From the NCBI GenBank assembly GCA_009103225.1, contig RHPI01002836.1, positions 86,620 through 150,619 on the forward strand: 64,000 nt of DNA, in the 5' to 3' direction. A program made the translations under genes and the position numbers. Shown here in pieces: positions 27,562 through 38,968 of this stretch (position 1 is its first letter; every line of letters begins with the position of its first letter). The stretch comes from Chlorokybus atmophyticus (taxonomy: Eukaryota > Streptophyta > Chlorokybophyceae > Chlorokybales > Chlorokybaceae). The notes beneath the pieces were generated by a model. That model searched no databases, had not been told where the DNA came from, and was given only the letters and a program-made list of their open reading frames with translations.

Positions 27562-28500
27562 GCCTTTGAGTGAACACCATGACAGAGCGTCTCAGCAGCA
27601 TGTCAACTGCATGCACATTGAGCTACTCCAGCTAGGACAACAGAGTGTCCGCTCTCTAATTTCAAGTGATTGGCAACATGCGAGCATGCCAAACATGGCT
27701 ACAAGCTGGTTGCGAAACAACAGTAAGCAATTTACCTGATGCTGAGCTATCGTGCACTGCAGGCGAAGGTGTGCTGAAAAAGCAAGGCCACATTAGACTT
27801 GTTGGAACATGTTACACAACTGTGCAACGCTCTGCATGCAACAAGCATGTGAGCTTGCTGCGTCAGTGAGCACACATGGCGGTGCGGCGATTGCACGGCG
27901 AGGAACGGCATTGACGCCGACGGCAACAAGAGGCTCACCCAGCAGCTTCGGGCATAGAGGGCGGCCGTGAAGGGCGCGGACCAGCAGCGGCAGCTGCACC
28001 GCCAGAGGGCGGCCTGGACGCCTGCGGGGGAGCAGAGGCTGCCACTGCTGCTACTGCTACTGAGGCGGCTGCTACTGAAACGGCTGCCTCGTCTGATAGA
28101 GCTGTTGCTCCGTCTCTCACTCCTACTCCTTCTGCTCCTCCGTGGGCGTCTAGGGGGTCCATGCTGCCACGCGGCACGACCCCAGCAACTCTCGGCCGCC
28201 GCACTGCACTCTCACTGTGCACAGTGGCGCCAATAACCGCTGGTTAGACTTGACCGGGACATAGAGACCGTGATGAGCAAACGACTTGTGACCAACTTTT
28301 CTCACCGGTAGAGGTTGCAAGCAAAGCCGGCGTCGATGGCCCATGTGGCCGCCTAAGGTGGCGAAATGGCCCTTGAACCTTGCGTACCGGTCGGCCTGAC
28401 CTGGTTAGGGCAGCAGTGGGCGAGTGGTTGCTGCTAACACAGTTATATTCTCCGATGGATTGCTAGCGTGCTTGCTAAGCACTGCTCGGCCCCGTCATTA
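27562..28500. other. Intergenic; possible RS- or Ala-rich minus-strand exon
   Basis: At 27957-28182 the minus strand is open in two frames, one Ala/Pro-rich (from an ATG at 28182) and one Arg/Ser-rich. A good donor (GCTGG|GTGAGCC) follows. The underlying sequence is a CTG/CTC-type low-complexity tract, so I do not call a gene. Nothing else is seen. Confidence 0.35.
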
Positions 28501-28973
28501 GAGCCCCTCCCGACCGGCGGGTTAGCGGCCGTATAGGATAGAATAGTGCCGGCTATCCGGCTTCAATTCTTAATTTCACACCCCACCGGCGCGATAAGTG
28601 CTCATCTATCCACTGCGCGCCAGGGTAGTGCGAGGAATAGTTGATCCCAGAGGCGTGAGATAGATGGCATTTATGCTGGTAAGTTGAATGATTTGTCCAA
28701 ATATTGTCGCGACGGTGAGCTAAAGAGGGATAGTTGCGGCCGCTTTGACACGTGTTATCGGGCCGCGGCGCATAACACATCTACGACGCAGCTCATGCCG
28801 CGTCATTATGTAGGTTTCAAGCATTTCAATGATTGTAGGACCGACTTTAGGCAAACCTTCCATCTATTCTTTTTGCGCAGTGTAGTTTGGGCGTTGGATA
28901 GGCTAAACTCGCTGCTTGCGACCACTGCGTCTATTTATCCTATCCGCCTGCTATTCCGCCGGTCGGGAGGCAC
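28501..28973. mobile_element. Harbinger-like MITE, about 473 bp
   Basis: The ends are imperfect inverted repeats of about 45 bp: left GAGCCCCTCCCGACCGGCGG then a GTATAGGATAGAATAG-like stretch; right, read inverted, GTGCCTCCCGACCGGCGG then GGATAGGATAAATAG. The element is flanked on both sides by TTA (28498-28500 and 28974-28976), the 3-base target duplication used by PIF/Harbinger transposons. No transposase is encoded, so it would be non-autonomous. Short frames inside look fortuitous. Confidence 0.8.
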
Positions 28974-28999
28974 TTAACGCTCTCGACAACGCAATTGAT

Positions 29000-29003
<4 letters not shown>

Positions 29004-29055
<52 letters not shown>
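29004..29055. repeat. (TC)n microsatellite
   Basis: About 26 uninterrupted CT/TC dinucleotides immediately downstream of the MITE. Confidence 0.98.
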
Positions 29056-29061
<6 letters not shown>

Positions 29062-30499
29062 CCAGTGGTGCCACACATGGATAGCCTCTCCATACCAATT
29101 ATGGACTTGCATGCTTGTAATGGGGCTCATTTGTAAGATTTTATAACCGCGTGATTGCAATCGCCATAACTTAATAAGCTTGTCTTGCTATTACTGTGAC
29201 TTTTAATAGATGCGAGCGCACTCATGTGCAAACTTATGTGGCCAACACATGTATAAAAGTGTAATGCATGTTACGAATATTACTTACATCAATAAATAAT
29301 GTCATTGCGATTTAATAATATACATGTAACAATGTAAAGTACTATGATACGAGTGGTAATAACAATGGTATCGGTCAACTTTTATTATAAACATTCACGT
29401 AACAATTACGCACATCTGCATGTGATCTTAAAAGAGTGGTCTAAATATGCATGTCACACGAGGTTGTAATTCTCAATAATCACGCGTGTGGCTATTGCAT
29501 ATCTGGTATGAGACGCACATAAGGCATTTAACATTGTGTGCCATTCGTAGCTTGCAATGTACGGCATGCTGTTGAACAAATTATTTTTTTTACATGCGAT
29601 GCTTAACAGATTCACCCCCATCCTACCCCCCCGCTCTTTTTTAAGTATACACAAGTAAAACAAACAAGTCTCCGCAAATTAACAACAAATCAGTAAATTC
29701 CTGGAAAGTTAATGATACCAGCAAGTATATTACTTACCTCATGGCCGGTTTAAACAACTCCCAAGGATAGCGGGTAGTCGAATGCTCGTGGCATGAAATC
29801 TAGCCATGCTTAAGCCAAGGGGCCCAGCTGGCAGCTGATGTTCCTCATACCGGCAGCATGCTGTCAATGAGTATGCCGCAACTTTTTGGTGCAGCAGTCC
29901 GACGTGTCCTGTACGGCTTGTTACGTGGACCATCGGACGGTCCCAAGTGGATGCTCTTCCTGCGAGGCATCTTTGATACCGCATCGACGGTTAAAAGGTC
30001 GCGCCGTGAATGCATTCCACCTTCTTTGATAATTAAACGGCGCAGCCTGCCCGCCTGGCAGTGCGCCGTCCGTGGACGCCTTGTCAATTCCCTCACGCGC
30101 GCACAGCGATATCATCAACACGAAGCTGATAACTTCCTGTTTTCCTCTTGCGCTGCATGTTTTTACCATTGATAGAACATGTTGATATTCTCTGTCAGCT
30201 TAGCAGGTGGCACGCCACCCCCTGGCGTGGCGGTGGCGGCGGCGGTGGAGGTGGGAGAGGCGGCGTGGGTGTTTGCGCGCTTGTCGTGTCGTGTAATTTG
30301 GCTGGAGTTGTGGTACAGTGTCAAGACCCAGTGAACGAGACGTGGTGGAGTTGGGTTCTTAGCTGACGCTTGGGCCGAGGCTGAGGCTAAGGCTGAGGCG
30401 TGAAGGTGCTGGAGTCATGGCCTTGCTGTAGCCCTCTGATCCTGCTGGTCGTCCTCCTTAGTATCTGCCGGCACAGCAGGGCTTTATGGGCGTGTGTCC
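29056..30499. other. Mostly AT-rich intergenic; one intronless ORF
   Basis: 29056-29750 is AT-rich without coding signal. A 104-residue plus-strand frame (29858-30172, MLSMSMPQLFGAAVRRVLYG) and an overlapping minus-strand frame exist; both are basic and unrecognised, and I cannot tell either from chance. The stretch 30223-30270 is (GGC)n-rich. Confidence 0.4.
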
Positions 30500-32968
30500 A
30501 TGAGACGGCATTGTCCCCTGGCGGTGGTGGTGCTGAGTACGCTGTGCTTGTGGCATGCAACGGTGGCTGCTAATGGCGAAAGCATGTAAGACGCTTTCTG
30601 GTCATCAGTCATTACTTAAAATACTGGTGGTCTAACAACCAGGTTTTACTTAAGCATGGTGTTTGCGCTCGACATCACTTGACATGACAGCACACTGCAT
30701 GCATGTGCACGATGTGTGTAACAATTGAAATTAGTGTAAGCTGTTATACGATCGTTACGTTTTGTCAAGCGACATGTTGGCTCTGTTGCCTCATGGCTGC
30801 AGCGCAGTGTGGGCTTTGCATGGCGGTTCCTACAAAACACAGCCCACATTGTGGAGTAAGTATAAACGTATAACTTGCCAAGCTTGCAATGCAATTGGGA
30901 GGCAGCAAGCACAAGCAACAGAGACTTTCACAGCCTGTTACCCAAGAGGAACATAGCCACTGCAAGGACTGCGTCCAACATACCCACACAGCCATTGTTG
31001 CACAAGAAGCTTGCGCAATTTGCCGACATCGAGTTGATGTCACTTGTGTGCTTGAAGTATTGTATATAAGTGCTAGTCGGGCCCGTGCTGCAGCTATATG
31101 CGGTACTTTATGAAGTGACAGGTGTACTGGTCCATGAGCTAACTGGAATTGTTTCTCATCAGCTTGGTCAACCCTTTACTCTGAGTAATAGTAGTGATAA
31201 ATGTGCCCAACACTTTGTCTCTAGTTAAGGCCAATCTGTATTAGCTCAAGGGTGTTACTCAAGGCGTACGTACTGCTGATAGCTGCTTGTGCTGGCTGCA
31301 GAACACCGTTTTTATACCAACGAGGCGTTACACAGACAGATTCAGCGGTAAGGGAGCTATGGCGGTGATGGGTTTACATCAAACCAGCACAAGCACAAGC
31401 ACTACTGGCTCATTGTTGTGATTGAATCAGTCAGGGGTGTTGTGTTATGGCCGCAAGGCAATCCCGAACCTGTTTATGATTGGCGGGCAGAAGTGTGGGT
31501 CGACCACGTTGTGGGCTTATCTTGTCCAGTAAGTCTAACTGCGCTTCTTTCTGTTGCACGTTGCCACTGTGAGTGTGCTTGCAAGTGTCCGTGCATGTGC
31601 ACGCCTGCACGCGCGTATAAATGCGTGCACGTGTGCAACTTGTACACTTTGCACAAAGGTTGACACATAATTAGTCTACATTGCTTCATGACGCAGGGAC
31701 CAGTTTGGGAAAGGGTTCGTGTATTCCAAGCCCAAGGAGATAGGGTTTGTCAACCAGCATGGCTTGCCGAGAGAGGAATGGTTGGACACCTACTCTAAGT
31801 ACTTTCCAGACTGCACCCATCCAAGGATTGCCAATGCGGTAAGGGCAGTGTATACCATACCATATATAGAATTAGAGGTTTGCATGTCTGATGCAGTTGC
31901 ATTGTTTGCAGAGCGTGCGTTGGGTCATGGATGGCACACCCAACACATTGCTTTCGCTGCAATCGCCGACGCTCATTCACAGCACATACAAGCGCCACAA
32001 TGCAATCTCAAATTTGAAGTTTATGGTAATATTGAGGGATCCAATCGCGCGCACAATGTCTTGGTGAGCTTCTTGCCTTGGTGGTCTACAGCATTACAAA
32101 GTTGTAGTCGCATGCAAGTAAACATAGGTGTGACTGTGCACGCGCAAGCAATTGCATGTGCATTGACCATGCAATCTCATGCGCACATGCTTGCTCCTAT
32201 GCAGATGTGCGTCCATAGCTTACTGGTGACGTTTGTGCTGACTTCTTAGGTTTGCACACATTGGTCGCAAATTCTTGAACGTGCCATGCTCGGTCACGTT
32301 CGATGACTGGGCTGCTGAAGAAGTAGCGCGCGTGAATGCATGCCTGGCTGAAAACCAAAGAATGGAAAGAGCCGCGGTAACTGTCCACTGCATGTGGCAG
32401 AACTGTCATTCATGTGGCACGTACTTATACGCTTCATGTTCCATAGCTTTATGCTCGCTGCCATTCGGGGTTACTTGGCAGCTGGTATGGCCTGCAGCTG
32501 CGCTCATGGTTCCACCTGTTCCCGCCCTCGGCAAGTGTTGACCCTTCGCCGCGGCCCGCAGACTCCCCTCTGGCCAGCCAGCGGTGGCTTATCATTGACT
32601 TCGAGGACCTCAGCAATGAGCCCGACCTTATCTTGCAGAAGGTGAGTATAATATTTTAGGTATGAGTGCTGCATACATGTGCCTGAGATGTGTCTCTACA
32701 GGTTTTCTCCTTCCTTGCCATCCCGTTTACGCTGCCTTTGCCATCCACACACGAGCACCGCAACACGCGAGATAAGCACCAGTTTTGCCCTGCACCCTCA
32801 ATAAGCAGCGCGACCAGGGAGTTGCTGCATAACTTCTTCAAACCTACGATGTTAGAGTTGAAGGAGCTGTTTGCGAAATATGGGTTGTCCGACTCCTTGC
32901 CCAAGTTTGTGGGACGGGCTGAAAGGGGAGAGTTTGAGGGTAGCAGTGAAAGTACTCACCACGATTAG
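30500..32968 (+). CDS. Secretory sulfotransferase (PAPS-dependent)
   Basis: Sulfotransferases move sulfate from PAPS to carbohydrate, protein or small-molecule acceptors; members with signal anchors act in the Golgi. Ten exons (30500-30585, 30803-30855, 30924-31056, 31302-31347, 31431-31528, 31697-31838, 31912-32063, 32250-32376, 32447-32641, 32702-32968) sum to 1299 bases, 432 residues. The N terminus (MRRHCPLAVVVLSTLCLWHA) is a signal peptide or type II anchor. The 5'-phosphosulfate-binding loop is NLFMIGGQKCGSTTLWAYL; then come KEIGFVNQ and MDGTPNTL, and the 3'-phosphate-binding motif is FMVILRDPIARTMSW. The C-terminal part has YGLQLRSWFHLFP, RWLIIDFEDLSNEPDLIL, VFSFLAIPF and the ELLHNFFKPTMLELKELF helix. 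Exons 2-4 are less certain than the rest. The motif order is that of the Sulfotransfer_1 family; the substrate cannot be predicted. Confidence 0.88.
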
Positions 32969-33520
32969 TCCAATATGGATACACATGATGTCGTGGTTGA
33001 ACAGTGGGATTCCTAACTAATTACTGATGTAGCACTTGGCAAACGCAGACCTGTGTTCACTTCACTTAGCAGTCATAAACCACTTGAACGGTGGAGCCCC
33101 AAGCAATCAAGTCCGGCCCGCGACAACGTCATCTACTCTGTGACTGTAACTTGCATGTGGTAGGCGGGCGGGTGTTGTCGCCCTGGATGCCGTCGTGCAT
33201 GTAGTGGTACTGCATGTACTATGATACCGTATAGAGTCTATGCCTTTACTGAGTTGTGCGTAGAGTAGAGAGGCAACAAGCGGCCTTAACGCGGCGTCAA
33301 TGTGATATATTGCGCTTGGATGGGCTTCCATATTGCAATGGTTTTGACGTTGCTCGTAGTAATTCAGCAAACAGAGTGAGCATGCATGGATACATGTAAT
33401 GCATTGTCACTTCGCGGTATTGCATAAGGCCCAATTTATTGAGAACCACTATTATATGAGGTACAAAGCCCCTTGATACATGGCCCCAAACCATTGTTGC
33501 GGGGCTCCGGGGGGGATGGT

Positions 33521-33691
33521 NNNNNNNNNNNNNNNNNNNNNNNNNNNNNNNNNNNNNNNNNNNNNNNNNNNNNNNNNNNNNNNNNNNNNNNNNNNNNNNN
33601 NNNNNNNNNNNNNNNNNNNNNNNNNNNNNNNNNNNNNNNNNNNNNNNNNNNNNNNNNNNNNNNNNNNNNNNNNNNNNNNNNNNNNNNNNNN
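33521..33691. other. Assembly gap (N run)
   Basis: 171 Ns, followed by 17 Gs (33692-33708). Confidence 0.99.
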
Positions 33692-36600
33692 GGGGGGGGG
33701 GGGGGGGGCGCAATGAGTTGCGCTGATATTAACATAACTCGTGCTTGTTAAATGTAAGCTACTTGCCCCATGAGTTAGTGGGGCAGATTGCTCATGTGAC
33801 ATGGGGGGGGGAGGAAAAAAGTAAAAACCATTTAGCGTAAAATTGCTCATCATCATTGCATACAATGTTACTCACATAAACATCGACTAGGTGTATCAAT
33901 AGATGATGCATAATGTTCTTCTCGTTGGTTGTATAACACCTATGATGGTATGAGGTGATGGCATGTACATTTCTGTATGCCGCGTTACATATCATCTCGT
34001 AAATATAAAGCACGTTTCATATAGGCTCCCTAAAGTTTTTATGATCACTGCTTTATTACTCAACACCAAATGGATACGAGTACCAAGAAAAGTATCGTGG
34101 TATTGTACGTACCGTAGCCATCATGTATAATGTCCATTTAACCATTCGTATCAATACAAGTACTAGAGGTAGTAAAGTAGCCATCATACATGATGGCCAC
34201 TGTATCAATCCACACTTGTATATATTGCATGTATTGTAATTTGATGTGATGATCTGTTTGCCGTTGGGCGCGAATTTACAAATTATGTAGTATAAACTGA
34301 TATCCGTGTCATATATGTCTCTCTTTCCCGATACATATATAAGCAACATTTGCAAGCCAACACGAGAACAATTATGTCAATATGTATTACTTGTAGTGTA
34401 TCACCTGCACGTGGACATTGTATAACTTTATAATGACAAAAAACGCAGCATGACGTGATCCGAATAACTCGGAGTGGGCAATCATGCAATAGCACATGCT
34501 ATACCATGCATACTATAGTATCATGGCCATTTGCATCACTACTGCCACAAACGTCACCATGACGCTACCTTGGGGACATCTCGCCTGCAAGGATGGTGTG
34601 TCAACGTCGGACCAGACCTTCTCCAGCTGGCCCGGTACCTGAGCCGGATCTGATTCGCTTTGCTTGCTTGCATTTGGAAAATAGCATTCACCCACACTAA
34701 CTCGGTGTCGGTGAATGCTTAGGCCCAAGCCCTTACACGTCTCTTAAAGCCAAACACCTTAGCAAGCGAGAGCAGCCATAAAGTGTGGCCACAGAAACAG
34801 AGCGCCATTAGTCAGATATATCGCCGTTAGCGGCAGAGGCGGTGAGGATGGTGGAGGAGCAAGAGGAGGGATGAAAAAGGGGGAATGGGAGCAGGGACTT
34901 GCATTGCCGCCTGCCCAGCACAGATTACGCCGCAAGCTTTTCAAAACAATGAAGTGAAGGAGCGAGCACACATGCCAATGCAGCTGTTCACGCTTGCTTG
35001 CTGCACACTCTCTCTTCAAGTCTTTACTGTGCTACTCGTGATCGCTAATTCCTGCCGCAATTTGTTTTGTAAGCTAAGCACAGGTCCAAGTCAACCAATT
35101 GCTACTCTCGTGGTTTGCGTCTCTAGAACATGCATTTTACTAAGCTTGCTTGCTGCACGCTCTTCAATTTTGTTTTGCTGCTCTTCAACACTTCCAAGCA
35201 ATTGTTTTCGCAATTTGCTAAGTACTTGTTGCTGCTGTCGTGTTACGATGTTTGTTTGTATATGCCGTGGTTTCTTTCACGCTGTACGTTTGGCAACGCA
35301 TGCGAGCTGTCGCCGCAATGATTGGTAATCATTGCTCCCCTTCAGCAAAAGTTGCGGAAGCAAACTGAACCATTGGTGGCACGTGCGCAAATTGAGGTTG
35401 AAATGGTGGTGGTGGAGGGTTTGTTCCGCTGCGGCGACATAGTATTGAGCACAGTTCCAACCGACATCAACGCGTCGACTGTCATAGACTATCTGCGGCG
35501 GTTCTTGCCAGATGGGACGTTAACCATCTCCATTCGACATATCTCCTTCCGCAGGCCCGGTCTACTAGTCTTGAAGGCAGCCTCCATGAAGCCCTCCACA
35601 ATAGCTAGACTTCTTTGCGTACCCTAAAGCAGATGTTTCAGCAACAATGAAATCCGATGGTTCGGCTCCATTGACATGGCGGGTGAGTTAAATTCCAGCA
35701 GTATGTCCAAATAAAATGCTCATAAGCACGCATCTTGCACGTTAACACTTGTTCAGCTTGTCATTTCAATAGCAGATAGCTTGTGGTGCTATGGTGAGCG
35801 AGTTTAACAAGTTTGGCAAGCTTTGCGTCTTGCTTCGTGAGGTGTGCACTTTAGTCTTGGTCATTGCAATAAGCCGGGTTGTGACGATTCTCACCTCCGT
35901 CTTACTTCGCGCGCCCAATTCAACGCAGCCATTCGCTAAAAGCAGGGCGCGAAGCTGTGTTCTTTGGTGTTTTGTTTCGTTCTTGTGGTGCGTTCAAAGG
36001 GCACGCACTTTTACTCTTATAAACACATGTTAAAAACACTTGCGCACACATTGTCATATTCAATAACATATCTCAATGATTGTTTAATCACTCATCGGTG
36101 ATATTGTGAAAGCACATTGCCGCAAGCTGCATAACCCAGTTAATGGTATTGGTATTTTTAATCTTAACATGCCACACTTATGCGTTGACCAACCTCGTGG
36201 ATACTTTGCAATGATTCCGCATATTAAAATGAATGCTATTCTTAAAAGGGTATTTTAGTAAGGATTACCATTATTGTAACAAGTACATTATACACATGCA
36301 TCATAATAGTATGAAACACAGTGCAGTTCATCATCAGCCTAGTGTTATATGTGTATAAATATGACATTAGCATTATTGAGTGCTTCTGAGCATTGTGAGA
36401 TACTTATTATGATTACATGCTTTGCATACACTATGGCAAATCAACATATATTCAAACATGCTTTTGAGATGATGAGCAAAATTCGCGTTTAAATTTTGAT
36501 GTACTTTAATGCTTGAAGCATGGTGTATGATATTATCTCACTAGTGTGTGAAATGCAAAGTAGTAACAGATTGTACAATTACATTTACATTACGCACTTC

Positions 36601-36775
36601 TATGCGCCAACATCCAACAGTAGAATGGCTACTGTACTATTTTCAATACTTGTACTGATAATCATTGTAAATCAGACTTTTTTTGACACTAAGTTGCCAA
36701 CTGTGTAAATGTGATCTATACTTGTGCCATATATGATCGAAAGCAAAGTTTGAGGCCATTACGAGAAAATTGGCA

Positions 36776-36817
36776 TTGAAATTGTAAGGTTACAGTGTAG
36801 CACCCTTACAATTTCAA
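36776..36817. repeat. Stem-loop, 14-bp perfect stem
   Basis: TTGAAATTGTAAGG (36776-36789) and its exact reverse complement (36804-36817), separated by 14 bases, within the AT-rich island. Confidence 0.75.
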
Positions 36818-38968
36818 AGCACACCAAAATTGCATGACCCAGTGATTAATGACGAGATAACACATGCTATCTGAATCATAACATGGCTATCATTCTTGCA
36901 ATAGCCTGAATGCATGGTAACAATTACATGTGATACTCACTTGCGCATACGGTATTATGACTCGGATGTTGTTCAATTAATAGTACTATAGCACAATGCG
37001 CAGCCGCAGGTTGCATTTTCGTAAGCATGTCAAGTATTTTTATGCTTTACTCGTGCGCTATTCAGCTCGTTGGGTATGTTTTAATAGATGTATATATCAC
37101 AAGAAGTGCTCTCATAACAAGGTGTGGCTTTGGAGGTCTACTTTGGTTGTGGCATGTTACATAAGTTGCATTAAAATAGTACTGAATGCAAAACAACTAC
37201 TGGCCAAGCTAGTGTTGAAGGAAATTACAAGTGTACGAGTATACTTGTAATGATTTCCTTCATCGGTACACTTGCGTTTTTAGCCATGATTTCTCCAATT
37301 ACAAGATGTTTTTGCTGCATGTAGACTACATCAAATATTATATCGCAGTATAACATTTATTGTACAACGAGTTTCACCTCACATAGCACAATGTCATTTT
37401 TGAATGTAATGTGGTCATCTTACGGTGTTAAAAGGCCAAGAGAGAGAGAGATGTGTGAGGTGTGTGTGCGTGTGTGTGTAACACAACAAGGGTGTTGTCA
37501 ACTGATATGTAACGGAGCCAAAGGGCTCTATATATAATGCATAAAAATAGAAAAAGCCATAAATACCATAATGGTCTTTTATGGCTTAAACGGTTGGACC
37601 CTCGCCGTAAATTAATACATTAAATAGTATCATGCAGTCTCATTTCTATAATATAATATAATAGCGTTGATATTTCATTAGCCCATCCTCGTGTTAGTGG
37701 TTGGCCCTGCTTCTTTTGTCTTGCTCCACATTGCACGCACCGCGGTGCGTGCAAGGTACGTACCTTGCCGTTATGCAATAATGCACAATACATAACAATA
37801 ATATTATCAACTAACATTTTAAGCCGTTCCCCCGCCTTGGCTTGCTATGCTTCAGGCTTTGTATGGCAAAATGTATGGTGTTACAATGCGGTCTTGTGAG
37901 GTGGTGGTGAGCTGATCTTGCATGCACTTCTATATCTCATGTGTAGTGTAACATGTACAAGTTTAACACTTAAACCTTTGCATGAGCGAAAAAGTACAAT
38001 CTTGGTGGCGAGTTTGTCGGCAGCAAACTATGGGGTTGCTTTGAAAGCGTGTTATGGCTCTATGATATTTGTCAGCTTTAATAACATTTGCAGATGCATA
38101 TCATGAATGATAACAATCAGCACGACTTTTAAAGTCTGTATGCAAATGTTCCTCATCATCCTGAATCACCTTATCTTATCAGCATCTTAACGTACTGATG
38201 TCGTCATTTATTAAAGCAGCTTTGATGTATACATGTATATGGAACATAGCTGTATATATGGTATTACAGCCACACAAGTGCACATGACACGCTAAGTTTA
38301 AAGGTACAGTCGTCGTTAAATGTATAATTTGCATCAGCCACACTATGTGATGATTCAGTTGAGTTTGGAAATGTTAGCATTGTGCCAAATATGAGAACCC
38401 CTTAAACTCAGGTCGATCAGATTGAATGAGGCATAGCTATGCCTTATTATTTTACAATCTGATTGAGGCCCATTCACACCAAAGCTGCGCCAACCATGCT
38501 GGCCCAGCAATTGCCTTGGCTGCGGGGCTGCGGTGAAGTCCCGCCAGGGACAACTTCGTGCAAACGCATCATAGGCAGCCGTTGACAACACTGACGCGCC
38601 GACAACTCAACTCGCGACTCGCATGTCAACGTCGACTCTTAACCATCTTTCAACGTCTCGCTGCGACGGACCTCGCGTCACCGTCCGATCGGTCATCCAA
38701 CGACCGGCTTAAAGCCGCGCTGTCATCAAATAAGCCAACGGCTAGCTCTCATATGTCATTCGCCTCAAAACTGGCAAACTGGTGAGCTTTGCACCCGTGT
38801 TTGTGCGTAGCTTTGAGGCGGCGGCAGCGGGTTTGCTGTTGTCTTTGTCGTTGTGAGCATTGTTGGCATCGCCCTGCGAGAGGTGTGTTAGCGTCTCTGC
38901 TTGTTTTCTTGTAGTCACAGCGGCGGCTGAAGCCTTGCAAGGCCAACTGTAAGAGGGGTTTAGGCGCT

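Larger units (their letters stand above)
32969..38968. other. AT-rich gene-poor island
   Basis: Six kilobases with no secure gene. One intronless 101-residue plus frame (35322-35627, containing FRCGDIVLSTVPTDINASTV) looks more protein-like than the rest but starts at a doubtful codon and has no recognised domain. Imperfect stem-loops occur at 36776-36817 and 37209-37252. A short plus-strand frame upstream of the ARM gene (ATG at 38754, MSFASKLANW, followed by a GT donor) could be a 5' exon of that gene. Confidence 0.55.

Noticed and set aside
28684-28977. 97-residue frame inside the MITE
   Set aside because: It ends inside the terminal repeat and shows no transposase motif; judged fortuitous.
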